Of a DNA stretch of 64,000 nt, positions 9,889 through 18,844 are shown one piece after another. The notes under the pieces are model-generated. The model had not been told where the DNA came from. It saw only the letters and a program-made list of their open reading frames with translations, and made no database searches. A program made the position numbers and the translations under genes. Each line of letters begins with the position of its first letter. Position 1 is the stretch's first letter. The stretch covers positions 551,269 through 615,268 of the forward strand of contig NZ_JAAAFX010000014.1 of NCBI RefSeq assembly GCF_019352895.1. The letters are read 5' to 3'. The stretch is from Variovorax boronicumulans. GTDB taxonomy: Bacteria > Pseudomonadota > Gammaproteobacteria > Burkholderiales > Burkholderiaceae_C.

Positions 9889-10920
9889 ATGTCCGACACG
9901 CCTTTGCATGTGCATCAGTTCGATACGGATTTCCTGGAACGAAAGCACAGGTTCTCCTACTGGGCCGATACCTTCTCCGGCAGCGTCGGCTACGCGGGTC
10001 TCGAGAGCCCCAGCCGAGACGACTTTCATCAACGCCTCTCGATCCTGGAGGTGCCTGGCGTGGCCCGCTTCCAGCGGCACCAGGGCAGCGTGATCTCGGT
10101 GCGCTCGGAGCCCGGGCAGGTGGAGCGCGTGGAGGCCTATCCCCTCTACCTGATGCTCAAGCTGGGCAACGGCGCCACGTCGATCGCACAGGGGCGCGAG
10201 GCGCTCATCGAGACCGGGGACATGGTGCTGCTCGACGCCAGCAGGGGCATGCAGATGCGCGCGCACCAGGCGGTGAACTCGCTGGTGATCGGCCTGTCGG
10301 CGCCGCTCACGCAGCGCTGGATTCCCGGCGGCCGCGACTCGGTGGGGCTGCGCCTCGATGGCGCCAGGGGATGGGCGGGCGTGCTGTCGGCCTACCTGCG
10401 ATCGCTGGACCTCCATCAGGTCGAGGGCATCGAGCGGCCTCTCGAGCGCGCGCTGATCGGCGAGCACATCCTGTCGATGCTCTCGTTCACGCTGGAGCAG
10501 CGCGGGCTGATGAGCGGCGGAGAAACGGTGTCGTCGCGGGATCACCTGCTGCACGGCCGCATGCGCAACTGGATCCGCGACAACTACAGCAATCCCGCGG
10601 TCAGCGCGTCGATGCTGGCGGACCATTTCAACGTCTCCGTGCGCTATGTGCACAAGGTGTTCTCCATCGCGGGTCGCGGCGTGACCTTCCGGGATGCGCT
10701 GCAGTGCGAGCGCCTCGACGCCGCGTTGCGCATGCTGCGCACGGCCGCCAATTCCAACACCTACATGGCCCAGATCGCCTACCGCTGCGGCTTCTCCGAC
10801 GCAGCCTACTTCGGCCTGGTGTTCCGAAAGGTCTTCGGCTGCACGCCCCGCGCCTACGGGCGGAAGTTCCTGGGCGAGGGGCCGGCGGACGACGAGGTGT
10901 CCGCCGCAGAGCTTTCCTGA
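9889..10920 (+). CDS. AraC-family transcriptional regulator (AraC-binding-like N-domain)
   Basis: 343 residues from ATG 9889 (MSDTPLHVHQF). The frame is open further upstream, but the family normally begins with this FxxDFLERKHRFSYW-type segment. Residues ~20-190 are the beta-barrel/cupin-like sensing region. Residues ~225-325 are the double HTH: first helix-turn-helix LADHFNVSVRYVHKVFS, second MAQIAYRCGFSDAAYFG, then the signature FRKVFGCTPRAY. The effector is unknown. It is a tandem paralogue of the next gene and related to the truncated copy at 8737. The upstream A/T-rich stretch is the likely promoter region. Confidence 0.88.
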   Translation: MSDTPLHVHQFDTDFLERKHRFSYWADTFSGSVGYAGLESPSRDDFHQRLSILEVPGVARFQRHQGSVISVRSEPGQVERVEAYPLYLMLKLGNGATSIAQGREALIETGDMVLLDASRGMQMRAHQAVNSLVIGLSAPLTQRWIPGGRDSVGLRLDGARGWAGVLSAYLRSLDLHQVEGIERPLERALIGEHILSMLSFTLEQRGLMSGGETVSSRDHLLHGRMRNWIRDNYSNPAVSASMLADHFNVSVRYVHKVFSIAGRGVTFRDALQCERLDAALRMLRTAANSNTYMAQIAYRCGFSDAAYFGLVFRKVFGCTPRAYGRKFLGEGPADDEVSAAELS

Positions 10921-11019
10921 GCGAGGGCCTGCTTCGGCAGGCCGAGGACGCGCTGCGCCGCACCGTGCCGGCCTTCCTCGCATGGGGCCGCCACCGCGAT
11001 GCGCCCCCCTGTGCCCTGT

Positions 11020-11040
11020 GGCGCATGTGCGACATGCGCC
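11020..11040. promoter_or_regulatory. Perfect 9+3+9 inverted repeat between the two AraC genes
   Basis: GGCGCATGT and ACATGCGCC flank a GCG centre. No T-tract follows, so a role as an operator or structured leader for the second AraC gene is as likely as termination of the first. Confidence 0.4.
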
Positions 11041-11182
11041 CTGGGTCGACTCCCGTTCCCAGTCGGGGTGTTTTCGTTCATGATCTCGCGCTCGGCGCTG
11101 TCCGATCAAGACAGCGCACGCCAGAAAAGCCGATGCCACAGAAGTGTCGGTAGACGAGATCCGTCACTCAGGGAGAGAAGCG

Positions 11183-12175
11183 ATGACCATCGCAGGAGAA
11201 GCAGACGCCGATATCTTTTCGGCACCGTACGGCGTTGTTCCGCGAGGGCGCGCCGATCCACCAGACACCGGCTTTGTGGCGCAGGAGGCGCTGCAGGCCT
11301 GCGCGGCCCGATCCGGGTGCCCCACCGTCGATCTGGGGGGCATGTCCTTCATGCGCATTCGGGGCGGCAGCGTCGAGGCTTGCCAGCACGCCTTGATCGA
11401 GCTGCGCGAGAAGAAGCGAAGGTTCTCGCTCCAGCTGCTGGCCGTCGTGCACGGCGAACTCACGGCCGTCGGGCCCTCGGGGCGCAGCCTCACGCTGGCG
11501 GCCGGCGACATGGCGCTGCTGGAGGCCGGCGAGGGCATGAGCCTGCTGTCGCTGCAGCCCATGGATGCCTGGGTCGTCGACCTGTCGGAAGCCGTGATCG
11601 CGCGCTGGCTGCATCCGGTGCCGACCGGCATGTCTCGGCTCGCGGGCGACAGCGGATGGGGCCGCTTGCTCTCCACCTACCTGCGCAACTGGGCGTTCGA
11701 GACCCTGAGCGCGCTCAGCAGTTCCTTCGAAAAGGAGCTCGTCGGCGAGCATGTGATGTCCCTGCTTTCGCTGGCACTGGCGCAAGGACGGGACGGCGCG
11801 CCCATCGTTTCCGCGCGCGATCGACACATGTACCTGCGGATGCGCCAGTGCGTGCGCGACAACCATGCCGACACCGAGTTCGGCGTGGCCGCGCTGGCGG
11901 CCCGGTTCGGTGCGTCCACACGCCACGTGCACCGCGTGTTCTCCAGGGCCGGCGGCGGGGAGTCCTTTCTCGACGCCGTCCGGCATGACCGCCTCGACGC
12001 CGCGGCACGGCTGTTGCGTGCCCCCATGGACGGCGGCGCGCAACAGGTCTCGGTGGCCGAGATCGCCGCGCGCTGCGGCTTCTCCGATCCCGGCTATTTC
12101 GGCCGTGTGTTCCGCAAGAAGTACGGCCACTCGCCGAGCGAGTTCGCCAAGAAAAACTTCAAGGCGCCGCGCTGA
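11183..12175 (+). CDS. AraC-family transcriptional regulator, paralogue of the preceding gene
   Basis: 330 residues from ATG 11183, chosen because GGGAGAG lies just upstream; a GTG at 11144 is in frame but lacks a good ribosome site. The N-terminal sensing region (residues ~30-190) ends in YLRNWAFETLSALSSSFEKE followed by LVGEHV. The C-terminal double HTH is intact: LAARFGASTRHVHRVFS and VAEIAARCGFSDPGYFG, then FRKKYGHSPSEF. The order of conserved blocks matches the gene at 9889, so the pair arose by duplication. Effector and targets are unknown. Confidence 0.88.
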   Translation: MTIAGEADADIFSAPYGVVPRGRADPPDTGFVAQEALQACAARSGCPTVDLGGMSFMRIRGGSVEACQHALIELREKKRRFSLQLLAVVHGELTAVGPSGRSLTLAAGDMALLEAGEGMSLLSLQPMDAWVVDLSEAVIARWLHPVPTGMSRLAGDSGWGRLLSTYLRNWAFETLSALSSSFEKELVGEHVMSLLSLALAQGRDGAPIVSARDRHMYLRMRQCVRDNHADTEFGVAALAARFGASTRHVHRVFSRAGGGESFLDAVRHDRLDAAARLLRAPMDGGAQQVSVAEIAARCGFSDPGYFGRVFRKKYGHSPSEFAKKNFKAPR

Positions 12176-12185
12176 GCCTGCGGCG

Positions 12186-12211
12186 GCACCGTCGCGCTGA
12201 AGCGGCGGTGC
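12186..12211. terminator. Hairpin between convergent araC and thyA
   Basis: GCACCGTCGC and GCGGCGGTGC form a 10-bp stem (one G-T pair) around GCTGAA in the 36-bp gap between two convergent genes. There is no clear U-tract, so it is only a candidate bidirectional terminator. Confidence 0.4.
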
Positions 12212-13186
12212 TCAGACCGCCATCGCCGCCGTCAGCGGCGCATGGTGCTCATAGCCCTCGAGCGTGAAGTCGCTGGGCAGCACCTTCTCCAGCCACTCGG
12301 GTTCGTAGACGCCGGTGTCCTTGTACGAGGGCACGCGTGACGAGAGCTTCAATTGGGGCGCGGCAAAGGGTTCGCGCTTGAGCTGCTCCTGCAGCATGTC
12401 GACGTGGTTCTCGTAGATGTGCACGTCGCCGATGAAGTAGGTGAACCACTTGGGCGTGTAGCCCGTGAGCCGGCCCACCAGGTGCAGCAGCGCCGCGCCC
12501 TCGGTCAGGTTGAAGGGCGTGCCCAGGCCCACGTCGTTGCTGCGGATGTAGAGGCACAGCGAGATCTCGCCCTTGGCCTTGTTCGGCAGGAACTGGTAGA
12601 GCAGGTGGCAGGGGGGCAGCGCCATCTCCTCGATCTGTGCCCAGTTCCAGCCGTGGAACAGGATCCGGCGGTCGGAGGGGTTCTCGATGATCGTGTCGAG
12701 GCACAGTCGCAGCTGGTCGACGGCCTTGTACAGCAGCACCTTGGTGCCCTCGTCGCCATCGTCGAAGGTGGCGAGCTGGCGGTAGCCGCGGGAATTGGCA
12801 TCGTCGATCTGGCGGGTCTGGTGCGCGGGCAGCGCCTTGTAGGCCGGCCAGTCGCGCCACTGCACGCCGTACACCGGGCCCAGGTCGTCGGTGCCCAGGC
12901 GGTAGGGGTTCTCCAGCCAGCGGGCGTTCTCGTTGGCGTTCTGGTCCCAGACCTTGCAGCCCAGTTCGCGGAACTCAGCCGCGTTGCGGGACGCGCGCAG
13001 AAAGCCCACGAGTTCGCCGATGGCCGTCTTGAAGGCCAGCTTCTTGGTCGTGACGGCCGGGAAGCCTTGCGTGAGATCGAAGCGCATCATCGCGCCCGGC
13101 AGGCTCAGGGTGCGGATGCCGGTGCGGTTCTCCTGCCAGCTGCCGTTGTCGAAGATGTCTTGGACGAGGTCGAGGTACTGTTTCAT
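12212..13186 (-). CDS. thyA: Thymidylate synthase
   Basis: Makes dTMP from dUMP using methylene-tetrahydrofolate. 324 residues, the longer form with an insertion of about 50 residues (near 90-140) compared with the 264-residue E. coli enzyme. The phosphate-binding Arg segment near the N-terminus (NRTGIRTLSLPG) and the catalytic Cys193 in LPPCHLLYQF are present, as is the nucleotide-binding SNDVGLGTPFNLTEGA. The FAD-linked dehydrogenase lies 36 bp upstream on the same strand. No anomalies. Confidence 0.97.
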   Translation of the reverse strand: MKQYLDLVQDIFDNGSWQENRTGIRTLSLPGAMMRFDLTQGFPAVTTKKLAFKTAIGELVGFLRASRNAAEFRELGCKVWDQNANENARWLENPYRLGTDDLGPVYGVQWRDWPAYKALPAHQTRQIDDANSRGYRQLATFDDGDEGTKVLLYKAVDQLRLCLDTIIENPSDRRILFHGWNWAQIEEMALPPCHLLYQFLPNKAKGEISLCLYIRSNDVGLGTPFNLTEGAALLHLVGRLTGYTPKWFTYFIGDVHIYENHVDMLQEQLKREPFAAPQLKLSSRVPSYKDTGVYEPEWLEKVLPSDFTLEGYEHHAPLTAAMAV

Positions 13187-13222
13187 GGCTTGGCTATTCT
13201 GCAGCGAGGGCGGTTTTCGCGC

Positions 13223-14644
13223 TCAGGCGCGCAGCACGCGCCCCGGGTTCAGGATGTTTTTCGGATCGAGCCCCAGCTTGATGGCCCGCATCATGCCCAG
13301 CGCCACCGGCGACTTGTGCTTCTCGAGCTTGTGCACCTTGAGTTCGCCGATGCCATGCTCGGCCGAGAAGGAGCCGCCGAATTTTTCGACCGCGTCGTAG
13401 ACCAGCGTGTTGACGCGTTCTTCCTCGTCGCGCAGGAAGGCGCGGGCATCGCCCTCGGCCGGCGCCTGCACGTTGTAGTGCAGGTTGCCGTCGCCCAGGT
13501 GGCCGAAGTTGACCAGCCGCACGCCCGGGATTTCGCGCTGCAGCAGCGCGTCGGTCTCCTGCACGAAGGCCGGGATGCGCGACACCGCGATCGAGATGTC
13601 GTGCTTGATGTTCAGGCCTTCCTCGGCCTGCGCCAGCGGAATGCTCTCGCGGATGTGCCAGAGCTGGTGCGCCTGCGAGAGGTTCTCGGCCACCACCGCG
13701 TCGGTCACGCAGCCGTCTTCGAAAGCCGTCTCGAGCAGCGCCTCGAAGCGCGCGCGCGCATGGTCCTCCGATTCGCTGTCCGAATTTTCCAGTAGCACGC
13801 AGTAGGGCACGGCCTCGTCGTCGACGAAGGGCACGCGCAGCTGCGGCATGTGCTTGTCGACCAGGCTCAGCGCGAACTTGCCCATCACCTCGAAGCCGGT
13901 CAGGCCCGCACCGAGCTGCTTGTGCGCCAGGCCCAGCAGCGTGACCGCATGGTCGAGCGAGGGCACGGCGGCCCAGGCCGTGAGCTGGGCCGCAGGCAGC
14001 GGGTAGAGCTTCATGCTCGCGGCGGTGATGATGCCCAGCGTGCCTTCGCTGCCGATCAGCAGGTCGCGCAGGTCGTAGCCGGTGTTGTCCTTGCGCAGGC
14101 CGCTGGTGCCGTCCCAGATCTCGCCTTGTGCCGTGACGATTTCCAGGCCCAGGCACAGGTCGCGTGTGTTGCCGTAGCGCACCACCTGTGTGCCGCCAGC
14201 GTTGGTCGCGAGGTTGCCGCCGATGGTGCAGCTGCCCTCGGCCGCCAGGCTCAGCGGAAACAGGAAGCCGGCCTTCTCGGCAGTTTCCTGCAGGGTCTGC
14301 AGGATGCAGCCGGCCTCGACCGTCATCGTGAGGTTGGCTTCGTCGATGCCGCGGATGGCGTTCATGCGCTGCAGGCTCAGCACGACCTGCGTGCCGCTGG
14401 CATCGGGAATGCCGCCCACGGCCAGGCCGGTGTTGCCGCCTTGCGGCACCAGCGAGCTGCCGGCCGCCGCGCAGGCCTTGACCACCTCGGCCACCTGCTG
14501 CACGTTGGCAGGCCGCACCACGGCCAGCGCCTTGCCGCGCGCGCGTTTGCGCCAGTCCTGTTCGTAGGCGGCGAGGTCGCCGTCGGTGAGCACATGGGGG
14601 GCGCCGAGGATGGCGCGCAGTTGGTCGATCAGGGCAGTGGTCAT
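13223..14644 (-). CDS. FAD-binding oxidoreductase, D-2-hydroxyacid dehydrogenase (GlcD/D2HGDH family)
   Basis: 473 residues. The N-terminal half is a PCMH-type FAD domain (VVRPANVQQVAEVVKACAAA, then PQGGNTGL, and IGGNLATNAGG). The C-terminal half is a FAD-oxidase C domain (NFGHLGDGNLHYNV, then SAEHGIG.LK, and DPKNILNPGR). This is the D-lactate/D-2-hydroxyglutarate/glycolate dehydrogenase family, which oxidises a 2-hydroxy acid to the 2-oxo acid. The substrate cannot be read from sequence. The start ATG overlaps the stop of the DUF2069 gene by 4 bp (ATGA), so they are co-translated. No glcE/glcF partners are nearby, which favours a single-subunit D2HGDH-like role. Confidence 0.9.
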   Translation of the reverse strand: MTTALIDQLRAILGAPHVLTDGDLAAYEQDWRKRARGKALAVVRPANVQQVAEVVKACAAAGSSLVPQGGNTGLAVGGIPDASGTQVVLSLQRMNAIRGIDEANLTMTVEAGCILQTLQETAEKAGFLFPLSLAAEGSCTIGGNLATNAGGTQVVRYGNTRDLCLGLEIVTAQGEIWDGTSGLRKDNTGYDLRDLLIGSEGTLGIITAASMKLYPLPAAQLTAWAAVPSLDHAVTLLGLAHKQLGAGLTGFEVMGKFALSLVDKHMPQLRVPFVDDEAVPYCVLLENSDSESEDHARARFEALLETAFEDGCVTDAVVAENLSQAHQLWHIRESIPLAQAEEGLNIKHDISIAVSRIPAFVQETDALLQREIPGVRLVNFGHLGDGNLHYNVQAPAEGDARAFLRDEEERVNTLVYDAVEKFGGSFSAEHGIGELKVHKLEKHKSPVALGMMRAIKLGLDPKNILNPGRVLRA

Positions 14645-15072
14645 GGGATGGAAGTCTCCGGCAGGGCGGCTGCTTGCGCTGCCTGGGTCGCATGGGCGTT
14701 GCGCAGCCGCAGCCGCACGTGCAAGGCGCATGCGACGAACAGCGCCAGGCACAACAGGATCTCGATGCCGGCCAGTACGCGGCCGGTGGGCAGGGCGTCG
14801 CTCCAGGCGCGCACCACGCCCTCGGTGAAGTACAGCCAGATCATCAGGCTGACCCAGCGGTAGGTGTACATGCGGTTCTTCATCAGCCCCGCGAGCGGCA
14901 CCACCAGCGGCAGCACCTTGAGCGCGAGCCACGAGCCGCCCGGGCGCAGCGGCGCGAGCCACATCTCCCAGGCCAGTCCGAGCACGATCAGGCCGACGAG
15001 GCTGCCCACGGCCAGCCAGCGGGTGGCAGCGACGGAGGAAGAAGAGACGGGGGGCGGCGGAGTGGATTTCAT
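14641..15072 (-). CDS. DUF2069 membrane protein
   Basis: 143 residues with four hydrophobic segments (about 18-40, 47-63, 71-88 and 98-118) and the conserved core KNRMYTYRWVSLMIWLYFTE. This is the DUF2069 family of small inner-membrane proteins of unknown function. First gene of a two-gene unit with the FAD dehydrogenase. Its 5' side carries a copy of the structured repeat at 15079. Confidence 0.85.
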   Translation of the reverse strand: MKSTPPPPVSSSSVAATRWLAVGSLVGLIVLGLAWEMWLAPLRPGGSWLALKVLPLVVPLAGLMKNRMYTYRWVSLMIWLYFTEGVVRAWSDALPTGRVLAGIEILLCLALFVACALHVRLRLRNAHATQAAQAAALPETSIP

Positions 15073-15078
15073 TGGGTA

Positions 15079-15134
15079 GGCGCCGCGGAACCGGCTGGGC
15101 CGGGCCGCTGGCGTCGCGCCCTCGAAGGGGCGGG
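15079..15134. repeat. Structured intergenic repeat, copy 1
   Basis: The stem GGCGCC-GCGG..CCGGC, loop TGG, GCCGG..CCGC-GGCGTC is followed by a second, less perfect hairpin, CGCCCTCGAAGGGGCG. It lies between the divergent DUF2069 and YihY genes. Copies 2 (60745) and 3 (61747) have the same order of parts. Confidence 0.7.
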
Positions 15135-15176
15135 CGCACGCGACACGAAATGCGCGAAGACATGGGGGAGTTCCAT

Positions 15177-16394
15177 ATGATACCGGCCATGAATCGTCGG
15201 CAATGGTGGAGGGACCTTTCGCATTTCCCGTGGCGCAACACCGCGGCCGTGCTGGGCGAGCGTTTCCGTGAAGACCGGCTCGGCCTCACGGCCAGCAGCT
15301 TGACCTTCACCACCACCATCGCGATGGTGCCCTTCTTCACGGTGGCGCTGGCGCTGTTCACGGTGTTTCCGATGTTCGCCAAGATGCAGGGTCGGCTGCA
15401 GCGCTGGCTGATCGAGAGCCTGATCCCCGACAACATCGCGCGCCAGGTGCTGGGCTACCTCAACCAGTTCGCCAGCAAGGCCAGCGGGCTGGGCATCGCC
15501 GGCCTGATCGTGCTGCTGATCACCGCCATCGCGCTGATCCTGACCATCGACAAGACGCTCAACAACATCTGGCGCGTGCGAACACCCCGGCCCTTCGCGC
15601 AGCGGGTGCTGATCTACTGGGCCGCGATCACGCTCGGGCCGCTGATCCTGGCGGTCAGCCTGTCGACCACTTCCTATGTGTTCTCGGCCTCGCGCGACGT
15701 GGTGGGCGGCGCGATGGTCAAGCTGGTGTTCGACGGCTTCGAGTTCCTGCTGCTCGCGGCCGGCATGGCCTCGCTCTACCACTACGTGCCCAACACCCAC
15801 GTGCGCTGGGCGCATGCCTGGGCCGGCGGCCTGTTCGTGGCCGCGGCCATCGAGATCGCCAAGCGCGTGCTGGGCTACTACCTGAGCCTGGTGCCGACCT
15901 ATTCGGTGCTCTATGGCGCCTTCGCCACCTTCCCGATCCTGCTGGTCTGGATCTACGTCGCCTGGGTCATCGTGTTGCTGGGCGCGGTCATCGCGGCCTA
16001 CCTGCCCAGCCTGCTGACCGGCGTGGCGCGCCGCGGCGGCACGGCCGGCTGGCCGATGCAGCTCGCAATGGAGGTGCTGCAGCATCTGGCGCGCGCCCAG
16101 GCCGAGCCTGCCAAGGGCAGGGGGGCGACCGAGCTGGTGACGCGCATGCGCGTCGACGCGCTGCAACTGGCGCCGGTGCTCGAGACGCTGGTGGCGCTCG
16201 ACTGGATCGCGCCGCTGGCCGAGGAGCCGGCGGACGACGATCCGCGCTACGTGCTGCTGGCCGATCCGGCCACGCCCATGGCACCGCTGCTCGAGGCCTT
16301 GCTGATCCCCCGGGCCGAGCCGCTGGCAGGACTTTGGCAGCAGGGCCCGTTGCACAGCCTGCGGTTGGGCGACGTGCTGGTGGTCAGAGGCTGA
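15177..16394 (+). CDS. YihY/BrkB-family inner-membrane protein
   Basis: 405 residues from ATG 15177, which has GGGGGAG 6 bp upstream; ATG 15189 is an alternative. Residues ~25-285 hold the YihY/UPF0761 domain with about six membrane segments and the conserved opening LTASSLTFTTTIAMVPFF and VPNTHVRWAHAWAGG. A soluble C-terminal extension of ~110 residues follows, as in many betaproteobacterial members. Function unknown; older 'ribonuclease BN' labels are not supported by the family. The 3' end overlaps the convergent DUF962 gene by 11 bp. Confidence 0.92.
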   Translation: MIPAMNRRQWWRDLSHFPWRNTAAVLGERFREDRLGLTASSLTFTTTIAMVPFFTVALALFTVFPMFAKMQGRLQRWLIESLIPDNIARQVLGYLNQFASKASGLGIAGLIVLLITAIALILTIDKTLNNIWRVRTPRPFAQRVLIYWAAITLGPLILAVSLSTTSYVFSASRDVVGGAMVKLVFDGFEFLLLAAGMASLYHYVPNTHVRWAHAWAGGLFVAAAIEIAKRVLGYYLSLVPTYSVLYGAFATFPILLVWIYVAWVIVLLGAVIAAYLPSLLTGVARRGGTAGWPMQLAMEVLQHLARAQAEPAKGRGATELVTRMRVDALQLAPVLETLVALDWIAPLAEEPADDDPRYVLLADPATPMAPLLEALLIPRAEPLAGLWQQGPLHSLRLGDVLVVRG

Positions 16395-16722
16395 CCTTGC
16401 CGCGCCAGATGTCGCGGTACATCGCCCAGTCGCCCATGAAGGAATAGAGTGGCCGCTTGAAGGAGGCCGGCTTGTTCTTCTCGAAGCCGAAATGGCCCAC
16501 CCAGGCGAACGCGTAGCCGGCGAGCAGGCCGGCCAGCAGCCACCAGGGGTTCAGCGTGGCCACGGCGGCGGCCACGCAGAGCAGGGAGATCGTCGAGCCC
16601 GCGAAATGCAGCCGCCGGCAGCTGCGGTCGGCATGCTCGCTCAGGTAGAAGGGATAGAACTCGGCGAAGCTCTTGAAACGGCGGGGATCGGCGGCAGATG
16701 CCTTGCCAGTCGTGGTGTTCAT
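16384..16722 (-). CDS. DUF962 (Mpo1-like) small membrane protein
   Basis: 112 residues from the ATG at 16722, with GGAG upstream. Conserved DUF962 features: FAEFYPFYLSEHADRSCRRL, then HFAGS, two membrane segments (residues ~38-70), and the GHFGFEKNKPASF..YSFMGDWAMYRDIW block. Yeast Mpo1 of this family is an Fe-dependent dioxygenase of 2-hydroxy fatty acids. The His residues are kept here, but bacterial function is unproven. Confidence 0.88.
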   Translation of the reverse strand: MNTTTGKASAADPRRFKSFAEFYPFYLSEHADRSCRRLHFAGSTISLLCVAAAVATLNPWWLLAGLLAGYAFAWVGHFGFEKNKPASFKRPLYSFMGDWAMYRDIWRGKVSL

Positions 16723-16831
16723 GTGCGTCTCCTGGAGGCCGCCGCGCAGGGCGCGAAGGCCTTGTCCATAATAGCCACGACCTCCCGGCCGCACCATCCG
16801 GCCTTCCGATCACCTCATCGATGCATCCGTC

Positions 16832-17221
16832 TTGAGCGCCCTGCCAGCCACCGCCACCACCGCTTCCGCCGCGCCCGCCAGCGACGCGCCCTGGGTCGTG
16901 TGCCTGTGCGCCGAATGGTGCGGCACCTGCCGCGACTACCGGCCGCTGCTCGCGCAGGTGGCGCGCGCCCATCCGCAGTTCCGCTTCGCCTGGGTCGACA
17001 TCGAGGACCATTCGGAGATCGCCGATGTCTTCGACGTCGAGACCTTCCCGACCCTGCTGGTGGCCGGGGCCGACGGCACGCGCTTCCTCGGCCCCTTGCT
17101 GCCGCACGCCGAGACGCTCTCGCGCATGCTCGACGCGCTGCAGTCGCCCAAGCCCTCGAGCGCCGACGTCAGGTCGCTGCTCGCGGTGCTGAACCAGCAG
17201 CCAGACACCTTCGCGGTCTGA
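16832..17221 (+). CDS. Thioredoxin-like protein
   Basis: 129 residues from TTG 16832; no in-frame ATG exists before the fold begins. Active site WCGTC with Cys30 and Cys33, then the cis-Pro segment ETFPTLLVAG. No signal peptide, so probably cytoplasmic. The C-terminal extension of ~25 residues is not typical of TrxA. The Rossmann gene starts 13 bp downstream. Confidence 0.87.
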   Translation: MSALPATATTASAAPASDAPWVVCLCAEWCGTCRDYRPLLAQVARAHPQFRFAWVDIEDHSEIADVFDVETFPTLLVAGADGTRFLGPLLPHAETLSRMLDALQSPKPSSADVRSLLAVLNQQPDTFAV

Positions 17222-17234
17222 CCGGAGCCCTCCC

Positions 17235-17897
17235 ATGAACATCCTGATCTTCGGCGCCACCGGCATGGTGGGGCAGGGCGTGCTGCGCGAATGCCTGCTC
17301 GCGCCCGATGTCGACAGCGTGGTCACGATCGGCCGCAGCGCCACCGGCCAGCAGCATCCCAAGCTGCGCGAACTGGTGCACAAGGACCTGTACGACTACG
17401 GCGCCATCGAATCGCAACTGCAGGGCTTCGACGCCTGCTTCTTCTGCCTGGGCGTGTCGTCGGCCGGCATGAAAGAAGACGCCTACCGCCGCATCACCTA
17501 CGACCTCACGCTGGCCGCGGCCACGGTGCTGGCCCGGCTCAACCCGGGCATGACCTTCACCTACGTCTCGGGCACCGGCACCGACAGCAGCGAGCACGGC
17601 GCCAGCATGTGGGCGCGGGTCAAGGGCGCGACCGAGAACGCGCTGTTGCGCCTGCCCTTCAAGGCGGCCTACATGTTCCGCCCCGGCATCATCCAGCCGC
17701 TGCACGGCGCGCGTTCCAAGACGCCGCTGTACCACGCGCTCTACGTCGTGCTCTCGCCCCTGCTGAGCCTGGCCGGCCGGATCTGGCCCGACCAGCTCAC
17801 GACCACCGAGCGCGTGGGCCGCGCGATGCTGGCCGTGGCCCGGAACGGCGCGCCCAAGGTCTGGCTCGAGCCCAAGGACATCAACGCGCTGGCCTGA
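17235..17897 (+). CDS. NAD(P)-binding Rossmann (NmrA/epimerase-like) protein
   Basis: 220 residues. The dinucleotide-binding motif GATGMVGQG is at residues 7-15 after a classical first beta strand. The later YVSGTGTDSSE and RPGIIQP segments fit atypical short SDRs (YbjT/HTATIP2-like). No catalytic YxxxK pair is evident, so it may bind a cofactor or sense redox state rather than catalyse. Downstream of the thioredoxin-like gene, probably in one transcript. Confidence 0.83.
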   Translation: MNILIFGATGMVGQGVLRECLLAPDVDSVVTIGRSATGQQHPKLRELVHKDLYDYGAIESQLQGFDACFFCLGVSSAGMKEDAYRRITYDLTLAAATVLARLNPGMTFTYVSGTGTDSSEHGASMWARVKGATENALLRLPFKAAYMFRPGIIQPLHGARSKTPLYHALYVVLSPLLSLAGRIWPDQLTTTERVGRAMLAVARNGAPKVWLEPKDINALA

Positions 17898-17900
17898 GCC

Positions 17901-18833
17901 TCAGCGCCGCGCGCGGCCGCGCTTGCGCCGCCCGGCGCTGGCGATGGCCTGCACCAGGTGCTGCACGAAGGCCTCGACCAGCGGCGGCAGCGTGCGGCCC
18001 TCGAGCGCCAGCACCTGCAGCTGGCGCTGCTGCAGCGGCGCCTCGGCGAAGGGCCGCGCCACCACCTCGCCGGCCTCGATCAGGTGCACCACCGTCAGGT
18101 GCCCCGACAGCATCACGTCGGGCGTGCGCAGCAGCGGCAGCAGCACCGACGAGAAATTGCTCACGAACAGCGCGCGGTACTGCAGGCCCTGCAGGCTGCA
18201 GGCCTGGTCGAAGAGCTGGCGTGCCGTGACGCCCTTGTCGCCCACGGCCGGCGGGTAGCGCACCGCATCGGCCACCGACACCACGCGCTGGCGCGCCAGC
18301 GGATGGTCGGGCCGCAGCACCGCGAACACCGGCGCGTTGGCCGCATGCGCGATGCGCAGGCCGGGCTCGGGCGCGACCACGTACTTGAGCGCGATGTCGG
18401 TCTCGCCGCGGGCCAGCAGCGCGCTCACGCCGTCGGGCGAGCCCACGTGCAGCTCGAGCTGGCAGCCCGGGTGCGCGGCCTCGAAGCCGCGCATCACCAG
18501 CGGCATGAAATGGCCTGCGAAGCCCTCGGTGCAGGCCATGCGGATGCGGCGCGCGCCCTGGCCGCCGAGGTCGCGCACTTCCTCCACCACCTGCTCGATG
18601 TCGCGCTGCGCATTGCGCAGGTGCGCGGCCAGCCGCTCGCCGGCCGCGGTCAGTGCCATGCCGCGCGCATGCCGCTCGAACAGCGGCGTGCCCAGGCTGT
18701 CCTCCAGCTTCGCGATCTGGCGGCTCACAGCCGACGAGGCCACGAACAGCCGCGCCGCGGCCTGGTTGACCGAGCCGCTGCGGGCCACTTCGAGGAAATG
18801 GCGCATCGGGATGCTGAGCAGGGGGAGGGACAT
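17901..18833 (-). CDS. LysR-family transcriptional regulator
   Basis: 310 residues from ATG 18833 (MSLPLLSIPMRHFLEVARSG). N-terminal winged HTH with NQAAARLFVASSAVSRQIAK and LGTPLFERHARGMALTAAG, then a periplasmic-binding-like effector domain (residues ~90-300). The C-terminus is unusually rich in Arg/Lys. It is divergent from an M20 peptidase and a Bug-type receptor; by LysR convention it should control them. Confidence 0.92.
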   Translation of the reverse strand: MSLPLLSIPMRHFLEVARSGSVNQAAARLFVASSAVSRQIAKLEDSLGTPLFERHARGMALTAAGERLAAHLRNAQRDIEQVVEEVRDLGGQGARRIRMACTEGFAGHFMPLVMRGFEAAHPGCQLELHVGSPDGVSALLARGETDIALKYVVAPEPGLRIAHAANAPVFAVLRPDHPLARQRVVSVADAVRYPPAVGDKGVTARQLFDQACSLQGLQYRALFVSNFSSVLLPLLRTPDVMLSGHLTVVHLIEAGEVVARPFAEAPLQQRQLQVLALEGRTLPPLVEAFVQHLVQAIASAGRRKRGRARR

Positions 18834-18844
18834 GGCGGTACGTG

